NCBI GenBank assembly: GCA_050117725.1
Contig: JASFME010000154.1
Coordinates: 1-5,595, forward strand
DNA length: 5,595 nucleotides
Direction of reading: 5' to 3'
Source: JASFJH01 sp050117725
GTDB lineage: Bacteria > Pseudomonadota > Gammaproteobacteria > AKS1
Shown here: positions 1 to 5,508 of the stretch, in pieces
How the letters are laid out: every line of letters begins with the position of its first letter
How positions within the stretch are numbered: position 1 is the first letter of the stretch
Made by a program: the position numbers and the translations under genes
Notes under the pieces: generated by a model
Told to the model about the DNA's origin: nothing
Database searches by the model: none
What the model saw: only the letters and a program-made list of their open reading frames with translations

Positions 1-938
1 TGCCGTTTTATCATTGCTTCGGCATGGTGCTGGCCAACCTGTTGTGCCTGTCGAGCGGTGCCTGCCTTGTGATCGCCTGCGAGCATTTTGATGCGCTGTC
101 GATCCTGCAGGCCGTCGAGCAGGAAAAGTGCACGGCCATCCATGGTGTGCCGACCATGTTCATCGCCGAACTCGAGCATCCGCGCTTCACGGAGTTCGAC
201 CTCTCCAGTTTGCGTACCGGCATCATGGCCGGGGCGCCGTGCCCGCCGGCGCTCATGCAGCGCGTCATGCAGGACATGCATTGCCGCGAGATCCTGATCG
301 GCTACGGCGAGACCGAGGCCTCGCCGCTGACCCATCTGACGACGCGCGACGATACGCTGCAACGCCGCACCGAAACGGTGGGCAGGAACCTGCCGCACCA
401 GGAGGTCAAGATCGTCGACCTCGAATCCGGACAGACCGTGCCGCTCGGTGAGCCTGGCGAGATCTGTTTTCGCGGTTACCACATCATGCTCGGTTATTAC
501 GGTGACGAGCAGGCCACCGCGAAGGCGGTGGACGAGCATGGCTGGCTACGCTCCGGCGATGTCGGCACGATGGATGCGGAAGGCTATGTGCAGATCACAG
601 GCCGCCTCAAGGAGATGATTATCCGTGGCGGCGAAAATATCTACCCGCGCGAGATCGAGGATTATATTTTTACCCACCCTAAGGTGGCGGAAGTAGCCGT
701 GTTCGGTATCCCTGACGAGTTTTATGGCGAGGAGGTCGTCGCCTGGGTACAGCTGCATACGGGGGAGACGATGACGGAAGAAGATATCCGTGAATACTGC
801 AAGGATGAGATCGCGCATTTCAAGATCCCGAAACAGATACGTTTTGTCGACGAGTTCCCGATGACGGTGACCGGCAAGCTGCAGAAATTCCGTATGCGCG
901 AGATGGAAGTGGAGCAACGCGAGACTGTCACCGCCTGA
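1..938 (+). CDS. Fatty-acyl-CoA synthetase (AMP-binding family), C-terminal part, 5' truncated by window edge
   Basis: The reading frame is open from base 3 (Pro-Phe-Tyr-His-Cys-Phe-Gly) to the TGA at 936-938, about 311 residues. The ATG at 24 is internal. Members of this family activate a carboxylic acid with ATP to an acyl-adenylate and transfer it to CoA. Visible adenylation motifs in order are: GYGETEASP (from 300), the Thr-Glu adenine/acyl contact; GELC-like GEICFRGY (about 462-485); WLRSGDVG (about 543-566), whose Asp binds ribose; the hinge GRLKEMIIRGGENIYP (600-647); and TGKLQK, whose Lys at 876-878 is the catalytic lysine of the C-terminal lid. The sequence closely follows the medium-chain ACSF2-type enzymes as I remember them (HFKIPK, HPKVAEV). 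The roughly 230-250 N-terminal residues with the ATP P-loop are outside the window. Substrate chain length cannot be read from this part. All key C-terminal residues are present, so the enzyme is probably active. Confidence 0.93.
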   Translation, partial: PFYHCFGMVLANLLCLSSGACLVIACEHFDALSILQAVEQEKCTAIHGVPTMFIAELEHPRFTEFDLSSLRTGIMAGAPCPPALMQRVMQDMHCREILIGYGETEASPLTHLTTRDDTLQRRTETVGRNLPHQEVKIVDLESGQTVPLGEPGEICFRGYHIMLGYYGDEQATAKAVDEHGWLRSGDVGTMDAEGYVQITGRLKEMIIRGGENIYPREIEDYIFTHPKVAEVAVFGIPDEFYGEEVVAWVQLHTGETMTEEDIREYCKDEIAHFKIPKQIRFVDEFPMTVTGKLQKFRMREMEVEQRETVTA

Positions 939-952
939 GGTGCTGCCGTCTG

Positions 953-1174
953 TTACAGTTCAATCTGCGGCCGGTCAGTCTCGGAGCGGATCTTTTTCAC
1001 CACATCTTCCAGGTGTTCCGCCAGCACCAGTCTTTCCGCCGACAGGGCTGCCCGGATCGCCGTGGCCAGTTCGTGAAACCGTGCCTCGTTGATCTGTTCG
1101 CGTACGGCTTCATCGAGCGAGGCCTTGAAGGTCTCCGCAATTTTATCCGCTACTTCCTCATGATGATCTGTCAT
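953..1174 (-). CDS. Small charged helical protein of unknown function (73 aa)
   Basis: I do not recognise this family. The frame could be extended to a GTG at 1198, but a GGAGG (complement of 1182-1186) lies seven bases before the ATG at 1174 and inside that longer version, so 1174 is the better start and gives 73 residues beginning MTDHHEEV. The protein is rich in Glu, Ala, Arg and Lys. It has no Cys, no signal peptide and no membrane segment. Residues 4-62 look like two or three amphipathic helices with heptad-like hydrophobics (for example ALSAERLVLAEHLEDVVKKI). A small cytosolic helical or oligomerising protein is plausible. Its stop codon lies 14 bases from that of the acyl-CoA synthetase on the other strand, so the two genes converge. 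No clear terminator hairpin is visible between them. It is transcribed divergently from the methyltransferase gene. Confidence 0.75.
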   Translation of the reverse strand: MTDHHEEVADKIAETFKASLDEAVREQINEARFHELATAIRAALSAERLVLAEHLEDVVKKIRSETDRPQIEL

Positions 1175-1181
1175 AGTCTTG

Positions 1182-1186
1182 CCTCC
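1182..1186 (-). promoter_or_regulatory. Shine-Dalgarno site that decides the start at 1174
   Basis: The minus strand reads GGAGG, then CAAGACT, then ATG. This is a strong ribosome binding site at seven-base spacing, and it favours the ATG at 1174 over the upstream in-frame GTG at 1198. Confidence 0.75.
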
Positions 1187-1332
1187 ATCAGCAAACACAT
1201 ATTGTTACATGTTAGCAGTAATATATTTTGCATGGCAGTCTTGAGGCATGAGGAACAAAAGCACAGAATTATTGCCTTATCATACATGACAGTAATTCCT
1301 TTTGGCGCGGGCAGGTATACCGGGTATTGATA

Positions 1333-1947
1333 ATGGGATTGTATTCTCACGTCATTTTTCCCTGGGCGATGAACTTGCTCATGTCGAGGCCGGCATTCAG
1401 CGAGCAGCGCGTCGCCGTGCTCAAGGATGTGAGCGGGGATATTCTCGAAATTGGTTTCGGTACCGGCCTGAACCTGCCGCATTATCCTGCGTCTGTGAGC
1501 AGACTCGTCACGATAGAACCCAACCCGGGCATGGTTCGTTACGCGGCACGCCAGATCGCCGACTCGGCAATCGACGTTGAGCAGCACGAATCAAGTGGTG
1601 AGTCATTGCCGCTGGCCGATGCGAGTTTCGATACGGTCGTTTCGACCTGGACCCTGTGCAGTATCCCGGATGTTGAACAGGCACTGCGTGAGGTCAGGCG
1701 CGTCCTCAAACCGGGTGGCCGGTTCCTGTTCCTCGAGCATGGCCTGAGTCCGGATCCCGCTGTGGCGCGCTGGCAGCAGCGACTCAATCCCCTGCAACAA
1801 CGGCTGGGGGATGGCTGCCACCTGAACCGCAACATGCGCGAGCTGGTAGCGGATACCGGTTTCAGCCAGTTGTCCTGCAGTAATTTCTATTTTGAAAATA
1901 CGCCAAAGTTTGTCGGTTATATGTACCGCGGTATGGCGGTACGTTGA
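1333..1947 (+). CDS. Class I SAM-dependent methyltransferase, METTL7/TMT1-like (204 aa)
   Basis: A compact Rossmann-fold methyltransferase (Methyltransf_11 type) that transfers a methyl group from S-adenosylmethionine. Motif I is LEIGFGTGLN (residues 38-47). The acidic ribose-binding position is Glu62 in VTIEPNPGM. SLPLADASFDTVVSTWTLCSIPD (91-113) carries the motif II/IV region, and VLKPGGRFLFLEH (124-136) is the usual motif III region. The C-terminal part has a WQQ segment (147-149) and GDGCHLNR (159-166). That combination recalls the human METTL7/TMT1 proteins, which methylate alkyl thiols; the UbiE/PmtA-like superfamily is the broader label. I chose the ATG at 1333 because MGLYSHVIFPWAMN matches the usual N-terminus of bacterial homologues. 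A TTG two codons earlier is possible. No strong Shine-Dalgarno is visible (GGCAGG lies too far upstream). The early FPWAMNLLM stretch is hydrophobic but too short for a clear membrane anchor. The substrate is unknown. Confidence 0.88.
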   Translation: MGLYSHVIFPWAMNLLMSRPAFSEQRVAVLKDVSGDILEIGFGTGLNLPHYPASVSRLVTIEPNPGMVRYAARQIADSAIDVEQHESSGESLPLADASFDTVVSTWTLCSIPDVEQALREVRRVLKPGGRFLFLEHGLSPDPAVARWQQRLNPLQQRLGDGCHLNRNMRELVADTGFSQLSCSNFYFENTPKFVGYMYRGMAVR

Positions 1948-2035
1948 AAAATTGATCCACGTCAGGACAGGGCCATGCAAACGGGTGTAGGCTAACAAAA
2001 ATTATTGTGATAAATGTCAAAAAAGGGGAACCACG

Positions 2036-2443
2036 ATGCTTCGAATGCTTGCTGTGATCATGACAACCCTGTTGCTCGCCGCCTGTACAACCGCACCGCA
2101 CACCTCCGGCCGTGTCACCGTGCATGGCAAGGATGCCAGCGCAACGATTGTCTTCAGCGATTATGACCGGCGCTATATTTATGACTATTACCGTAAGCAC
2201 CATAAATACTACAAAAAGAAACGCCTGCCACCGGGGCTCGCCAAGCGCCAGCAGTTGCCACCTGGGCTCGCCAAGCGCGATCGCCTGCCGCCGGGTCTGC
2301 AAGGACACTATTTACCGCACGATCTGGATCGCCACCTGACTCGACTGCCGTCCAATTTTGTACGGCTGAAGATTGGCAGGGACATCGTGCTCATGGACGC
2401 ACGCACGCGTGTCATTTTTGACATCATCCTGGATGTTGATTGA
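2036..2443 (+). CDS. Outer-membrane lipoprotein with tandem LPPGL decapeptides (135 aa)
   Basis: The protein starts with a lipoprotein signal peptide: hydrophobic residues 4-14 and the lipobox LLAAC, with Cys17 as the lipidated residue. The next residue is Thr, not Asp, so Lol sorting to the outer membrane is expected. The mature part begins with a Ser/Thr-rich linker, followed by a Tyr/His/Lys-rich basic segment (about residues 43-62). Three tandem copies of a decapeptide RLPPGLAKR/QLPPGLAKR/RLPPGL follow (63-90), and then a C-terminal segment VRLKIGRDIVLMDARTRVIFDIILDV that looks like a small beta structure. The PPGLAKR repeat plus an RDIVLMD-type tail is a recurring feature of small proteobacterial periplasmic proteins, sometimes annotated as RcnB-like. 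I would not assign a metal-regulatory role from this. AGGGGA at about 2024-2029, six bases before the ATG, is a good ribosome binding site. Transcription ends at the hairpin at 2475-2507. It lies 88 bases behind the methyltransferase, so shared transcription is possible but not shown. Confidence 0.85.
   Translation: MLRMLAVIMTTLLLAACTTAPHTSGRVTVHGKDASATIVFSDYDRRYIYDYYRKHHKYYKKKRLPPGLAKRQQLPPGLAKRDRLPPGLQGHYLPHDLDRHLTRLPSNFVRLKIGRDIVLMDARTRVIFDIILDVD
2222..2305 (+). repeat. Three tandem 30-base repeats coding LPPGL decapeptides
   Basis: Units are at 2222-2251, 2252-2281 and a partial third at 2282-2305. The first two share GGGCTCGCCAAGCGC exactly and differ at third positions elsewhere. The third keeps the LPPGL core but replaces AKR with QG. 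The period of exactly ten codons keeps the frame, so copy number could change without breaking the gene. Confidence 0.9.
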
Positions 2444-2474
2444 CGACGGCAGACTCGAATCGTTCACGTATGTC

Positions 2475-2507
2475 AAAAAAAAGTCCGGCAGCTGGCCGGA
2501 CTTTTTT
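2475..2507. terminator. Bidirectional intrinsic terminator between convergent genes
   Basis: AAGTCCGGC (2481-2489), loop AGCTG (2490-2494) and GCCGGACTT (2495-2503) form a perfect stem. Flanking A (2475-2480) and T (2504-2507) runs extend it to about 13 pairs. The T run serves the + strand lipoprotein gene ending at 2443. The A run reads as a U tract for the - strand DUF255 gene ending at 2541. Confidence 0.93.
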
Positions 2508-2540
2508 GTTGCATATAATAAGCAGTAATGGCGGTAGAGA

Positions 2541-4586
2541 TTAACCGCTGGCTGTAATCCCGAGTTCGCCGGGGTTATGCACAGGCGCCTGGCAGCTGTG
2601 TCCTTCGCAGACATAGGCAAGGACATGACTGCCCGGTTTGCGCTCGGCGAGCAGCCCCGGCAGGTTTTCGGCATCTGCCGGGATCGCATAGCCCTGCGTG
2701 CGTGGCGAGTAGACTGAATTCAGCCGCTCCTGCCAGTCGTGCATGGCGTCTGTATTGCCACGTACGACGATGGTACGTGTCGGGTTGAACCATTCATCGG
2801 CGGCATTCAGCAGCGCTGCGTGGTTATACGGCATCTGGCTCAGTTCCGGCCAGGCGGCCTTCAGGGTACGCTCGGCCGCGTCGAGATAGCGTGTCTCGCC
2901 GAGCAGGTGACCAAGCCGTAACAGCACGCGCGCCGCGATGCCATTGCCGGCCGGTGTCGAGTCATCGCTGAACGGTTTCGGGCGGTGAATCAATTGTTCG
3001 TGATCATCGGCCGTGAAATAAAAGCCGCCGCGCTGTTTGTCCTCGAAATGCTCGAGTACGGCATCCATGAGCTGCATGGCAAACGTGAGTTCCTCGCTGC
3101 GCCACCTGGCCTGCAGTTGTTCGAGCAGGGCGTCGGCGAGGAACACGTAATCATCAAGGTAGGCCATCAGGTGCGCCTTGCCATCTTTGTACGTGGCCAG
3201 CAGACGACCGTCCTGCCACAGCGTGGTGCGGATAAAGTCAATTGCACGTGCCGCGGAGTCTGTATATGCAGGCTCGCACAACAGCCTGCCCGCAATACTC
3301 ATGCCGCGGATCATAAGCCCGTTCCAGCTGGTCAGGATTTTCTCGTCACGACCCGGATGTATGCGTTGTTCGCGCGCAGCAAAGAGTTTCTGGCGGGCAC
3401 TGTCGAGTAGCTGTGCCGCCTGTTGCGCATCGATGCCCAGTTCATCGGCGATGTCGGGCAGTCCGCGGTACACATGCAGGTGCCAGTGGCCTTCGAAGTT
3501 GGCAGCGCGATCCAGGCCATAGTGAGCGCTGACGATGCTGTACTCGTCCACAGTCAACAGGTCACGCACGGCGTCCCGTGCCCAGACGTAGAATTTGCCT
3601 TCCTCGCCTTCCGAGTCGGCATCGAGTGTCGAGTAGTACCCACCGTCGGCTGATTGCATCTCGCGCATGGCCCATTCGGCGGTTTCCCCGGCAATGCGTA
3701 ACAGTTGCTGATCGCCGGTGGCGATCCCGGCCTCGCTATACAGGGCGAGCAGGGGGCCGTTGTCATACAGCATTTTTTCAAAATGCGGGATCATCCAGTA
3801 TTCATCGACCGAGTAGCGGCAGAAGCCGCCACCAATCTGATCGTTGAGTCCACCGGTGCCCATTGCATGCAGGCTCATGCGTAGCATGTACAGGGCTTCC
3901 TTGTCTTCATCTGTGTCGCTGCGACTGGTCATCCAGTACCGCAACAGGTACTCGAGGCTGGTCGGGTGCGGGAACTTCGGTGCCTTGCCAAAACCGCCGT
4001 GCTCACGATCGAAGCTGTTCCCCAGTTCCTGGCGGGCCCTGGTAAACGGTGCCTCGTCAAGTTCGCTGGCCACACTGCCGTCCTGGATGCGGACGAATAC
4101 CTCACGCAGTGAGGCATCCTGTGTGGCGATCTCATCGCGCCTGTCATGATAATAACCGGCGACGCGCTGTAGCAGGTCGGTAAACGCAGGCAGGCCGTGA
4201 CGTTGTTGCCTTGGGAAATAGGTACCGCCAAAGTAGGGCGTGTGATCCTGCGGATTGAGGAACATGGTCAGTGGCCAGCCACCGGGACGCCGGGTGAGCA
4301 ACTGGTGGGCGGTCTGGTAGATCTTGTCGAGGTCCGGGCGCTCTTCGCGATCCACCTTGATGTTGACGAACAGCTCATTCATGACCTGCGCGGTGGCCTC
4401 GTCCTCGAACGATTCATGCGCCATAACGTGACACCAGTGGCAGGCCGAGTAGCCGATGGAGAGCAGGATCGGCCTGTCCAGTTGACGGGCCAGCTCCAGG
4501 GCCTGTTCTCCCCACGGGTACCAGTCTACCGGGTTGTTGGCGTGCTGTTGCAGGTAAGGGCTGGTTTCGTTACGCAGATGATTCAT
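2541..4586 (-). CDS. DUF255 thioredoxin-fold / six-hairpin protein, YyaL/SPATA20 family (681 aa)
   Basis: A full-length member of the family that includes Bacillus YyaL and human SPATA20; about 670-700 residues is usual. The N-terminal thioredoxin-like domain (about 1-165) starts NHLRNETSPYLQQHANNPVDW and holds the signature SACHWCHVM with the CHWC pair Cys49/Cys52. It also has the conserved VDREERPDLD (78-87), the cis-proline segment GGWPLTMFLNP (102-112) and FGGTYFP (119-125). The rest (about 190-600) is an alpha/alpha six-hairpin-like domain of the kind seen in carbohydrate-active enzymes. Its family blocks are GGFGKAPKFPHP (197-208), DEYWMIPHFEKMLYDN (261-276), LDADSEGEEGKFYVW (321-335) and DEKILTSWNGLM (414-425). 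The C-terminus has a second conserved Cys pair, VCEGHSCQAP (Cys660, Cys665). There is no signal peptide, so it should be cytosolic. The biochemical role of the family is not settled. The ATG at 4586 fits the family N-terminus, although the Shine-Dalgarno is weak. No frameshift or missing key residue is seen. Confidence 0.95.
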   Translation of the reverse strand: MNHLRNETSPYLQQHANNPVDWYPWGEQALELARQLDRPILLSIGYSACHWCHVMAHESFEDEATAQVMNELFVNIKVDREERPDLDKIYQTAHQLLTRRPGGWPLTMFLNPQDHTPYFGGTYFPRQQRHGLPAFTDLLQRVAGYYHDRRDEIATQDASLREVFVRIQDGSVASELDEAPFTRARQELGNSFDREHGGFGKAPKFPHPTSLEYLLRYWMTSRSDTDEDKEALYMLRMSLHAMGTGGLNDQIGGGFCRYSVDEYWMIPHFEKMLYDNGPLLALYSEAGIATGDQQLLRIAGETAEWAMREMQSADGGYYSTLDADSEGEEGKFYVWARDAVRDLLTVDEYSIVSAHYGLDRAANFEGHWHLHVYRGLPDIADELGIDAQQAAQLLDSARQKLFAAREQRIHPGRDEKILTSWNGLMIRGMSIAGRLLCEPAYTDSAARAIDFIRTTLWQDGRLLATYKDGKAHLMAYLDDYVFLADALLEQLQARWRSEELTFAMQLMDAVLEHFEDKQRGGFYFTADDHEQLIHRPKPFSDDSTPAGNGIAARVLLRLGHLLGETRYLDAAERTLKAAWPELSQMPYNHAALLNAADEWFNPTRTIVVRGNTDAMHDWQERLNSVYSPRTQGYAIPADAENLPGLLAERKPGSHVLAYVCEGHSCQAPVHNPGELGITASG

Positions 4587-4642
4587 ACGGTCAATACAAG
4601 ACTGTAAAAATCAAGCATACCAGCCCGACAAGCCTTCGGCAG

Positions 4643-4668
4643 AAAAAAAAGCCGCACAAAAGTGCGGC
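4643..4668 (-). terminator. Intrinsic terminator of the two-gene operon
   Basis: On the minus strand a perfect 7-base GC-rich stem (arms 4662-4668 and 4651-4657), with a four-base loop, is followed by eight T (complement of 4643-4650). It lies 39 bases after the stop of the 93-residue gene and before the DUF255 gene, separating the two units. The + strand side has no T run, so it works leftward only. Confidence 0.92.
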
Positions 4669-4706
4669 ATAATTTCGCTAGCTAACGGAGGATAGTGTTC
4701 AAATGA

Positions 4707-4988
4707 CTATTGTTTGATTTGTTCGAGCAGTTTGTTGCTGTTGTTCTGGATGACATTGGCGAGATCATTGTCAATGGTCAAACGGATCATCTTGATCGCC
4801 TTTTTCATTGGTTTTTGCAGAGCTTCGTAGTTTTCGTCAGCCATGTTCAGCTCGGAGATAATCTTGTCAGCCGTCTTCCTTATTGACGGGTTGTGCTTGC
4901 TGCCCAGTTCAACCTGGATCAGGCTGATCAGGCGCCATTTAACACTGCGACTGGTTTTAGCGGTATTTGCGGTTGTAGCGTCTTGCAT
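4707..4988 (-). CDS. Small soluble helical protein of unknown function (93 aa)
   Basis: I do not recognise this protein. After a Thr/Ala-rich, probably flexible N-terminus (1-14) it is almost entirely helix-forming: SVKWRLISLIQVELGS (15-30), IRKTADKIISELNMAD (36-51), a Lys-rich stretch KPMKKAIKMIRLTIDNDL (59-76) and a Gln/Asn-rich tail ending LLEQIKQ. There is no Cys, no signal peptide and no membrane helix. A small cytosolic helical-bundle or protein-binding role would fit but is only inference. A strong AGGAGG (complement of 4998-5003) sits nine bases before the ATG, supporting a real gene. It follows the membrane-protein gene on the same strand after 41 bases and ends in the terminator at 4643-4668, so it is the second gene of an operon. 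GC is near 46%, lower than in the ligase and DUF255 genes, and Lys, Ile and Asn are frequent. Confidence 0.82.
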   Translation of the reverse strand: MQDATTANTAKTSRSVKWRLISLIQVELGSKHNPSIRKTADKIISELNMADENYEALQKPMKKAIKMIRLTIDNDLANVIQNNSNKLLEQIKQ

Positions 4989-5029
4989 AACGATGTTCCT
5001 CCTGCGCTATTCAGGCCGGGACTGTATGA

Positions 5030-5329
5030 TCAGTCCATCAACTCGGTGATAACGGTGTGAATCAGGCGAACTGTGATCACAACGTAGATGGCGCCAAACA
5101 GGAAAATCAGTGCGACAATCAGGCGCAATACATCCTCGGGGATTTTGCTGAAGAACGGTGTCACCAGGTAGCCGGCGGAAAATACAAATACGAGCATGGA
5201 CAGCGTGCCCCACTGCTTGCCGACAATGCCACCGGGAATATCTTTTTTAAGTTTCAGGGTCAGAACCAGGCAATAAAGCATGATCAATATCGCAACGCTG
5301 GTCACGATCAATACCAAATCCACATTCAT
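5030..5329 (-). CDS. Three-helix membrane protein of unknown function (99 aa)
   Basis: Three hydrophobic helices are visible: residues about 4-25 (LVLIVTSVAILIMLYCLVLT), 41-60 (TLSMLVFVFSAGYLV) and 66-88 (LRLIVALIFLFGAIYVVITV). The KLKK and GKQW residues between helices 1 and 2 put that loop in the cytoplasm by the positive-inside rule. The N-terminus should then be outside, with helix 2-3 loop SKIPED outside and the short C-terminus inside. There is no catalytic motif, lipobox or cleavable signal. The layout resembles small sensor or adaptor membrane modules, sometimes found fused to signalling domains, but no such domain is attached here. GGAGG (complement of 5336-5340) lies six bases before the ATG. 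It is the first gene of the operon with the 93-residue protein and sits directly behind the palindrome-rich control region. An interaction between the two products is plausible but unproven. Confidence 0.85.
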   Translation of the reverse strand: MNVDLVLIVTSVAILIMLYCLVLTLKLKKDIPGGIVGKQWGTLSMLVFVFSAGYLVTPFFSKIPEDVLRLIVALIFLFGAIYVVITVRLIHTVITELMD

Positions 5330-5355
5330 GAGGAGCCTCCCAACACAATTGAGTG

Positions 5356-5386
5356 AGCAGTTTGCACGTCAGCGTTGCTAACTGCT
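5356..5386. repeat. Inverted repeat in the presumed 5' leader
   Basis: AGCAGTT (5356-5362) and AACTGCT (5380-5386) are perfect 7-base arms around a 17-base spacer. If transcription starts near 5420, this can fold in the leader RNA upstream of the ribosome binding site. It has no T run, so it is not a terminator. Confidence 0.5.
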
Positions 5387-5400
5387 TGTTTCTTGTAATA

Positions 5401-5413
5401 GTGCAGTATGCAC
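5401..5413. repeat. Short inverted repeat GTGCA-GTA-TGCAC
   Basis: Perfect 5-base arms with a three-base centre, directly next to and overlapping the 12-base palindrome that starts at 5412. It lies just downstream of the candidate transcription start. Confidence 0.45.
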
Positions 5414-5423
5414 AAGATCTTGT
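5412..5423. repeat. Perfect 12-base palindrome ACAAGATCTTGT
   Basis: The sequence equals its own reverse complement over 12 bases. It lies a few bases downstream of the TATAAT box, at the expected transcription start of the operon, which is a typical place for a dimeric repressor operator. Confidence 0.55.
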
Positions 5424-5441
5424 TGTATTATAAAAACAACA
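5421..5441. repeat. Inverted repeat TGTTGT / ACAACA around the -10 box
   Basis: Perfect 6-base arms at 5421-5426 and 5436-5441 enclose a 9-base centre that contains the TATAAT complement (5427-5432). It could be an operator covering the -10 element, although chance is possible in AT-rich DNA. Confidence 0.45.
5427..5432 (-). promoter_or_regulatory. Candidate -10 box (TATAAT) of the two-gene operon
   Basis: The minus strand reads TATAAT, a perfect sigma-70 -10 consensus, about 98 bases before the start codon at 5329. At 16-base spacing the -35 position reads TTTTTA, a poor match, so the promoter would be weak or need an activator. The box sits in the loop of the 5421-5441 inverted repeat, and its upstream spacer overlaps one arm of the 5439-5483 repeat. 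That placement suits control by a DNA-binding protein. Confidence 0.45.
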
Positions 5442-5483
5442 TGTTTCATAAAAACCACAGACATTATGCATAATGAAACATGT
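5439..5483. repeat. Perfect 11-base inverted repeat ACATGTTTCAT / ATGAAACATGT
   Basis: Arms are at 5439-5449 and 5473-5483 with a 23-base spacer. The left arm overlaps the -35 to -10 spacer of the candidate promoter, and the right arm lies upstream of it. Identical arms on both faces suggest paired binding sites for one regulator, or a cruciform or stem in RNA. Confidence 0.6.
5462..5475. repeat. Perfect 14-base palindrome CATTATGCATAATG
   Basis: It equals its own reverse complement over all 14 bases and lies inside the larger 5439-5483 repeat, sharing ATG with its right arm. The half-site CATTAT recurs at 5489-5494, with ATAATG at 5503-5508. Confidence 0.6.
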
Positions 5484-5488
5484 CGAAA

Positions 5489-5508
5489 CATTATATGAGA
5501 ACATAATG
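5489..5508. repeat. Second CATTAT / ATAATG inverted repeat
   Basis: CATTAT (5489-5494) and ATAATG (5503-5508) repeat the half-sites of the 14-base palindrome 5462-5475, now with an 8-base spacer. Recurrence of the same half-site argues for a binding motif rather than a single chance palindrome. Confidence 0.5.

Noticed and set aside
1862..2308. Minus-strand frame of 148 residues with a repeated ALGEPRWQ motif
   Set aside because: The repeat is the antisense reading of the LPPGLAKR repeat in the lipoprotein gene, whose lipobox, ribosome site and terminator make it the real gene.
2985..3410. Plus-strand open frame of 141 residues opposite the DUF255 gene
   Set aside because: It is antisense to a conserved, fully assigned gene, has no ribosome binding site and no family resemblance. 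Long antisense frames are common in GC-rich coding DNA.
4614..4619. Possible extended -10 (TGG TATGCT on the minus strand) for the DUF255 gene
   Set aside because: It matches only four of six -10 bases and has no convincing -35. A promoter must lie between the terminator at 4643 and the start at 4586, but this site is too weak to call.
5247..5504. Minus-strand open frame of 85 residues with many Cys
   Set aside because: It overlaps the start of the three-helix membrane gene in another frame and crosses the palindromic promoter region. It has no ribosome binding site, and its composition looks like a random translation.
5462..5508. CRISPR-like or phage attachment site reading of the CATTAT repeats
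   Set aside because: The repeats are short, palindromic and unevenly spaced, with no spacers of constant length, no integrase and no tRNA nearby. An operator explanation is simpler.
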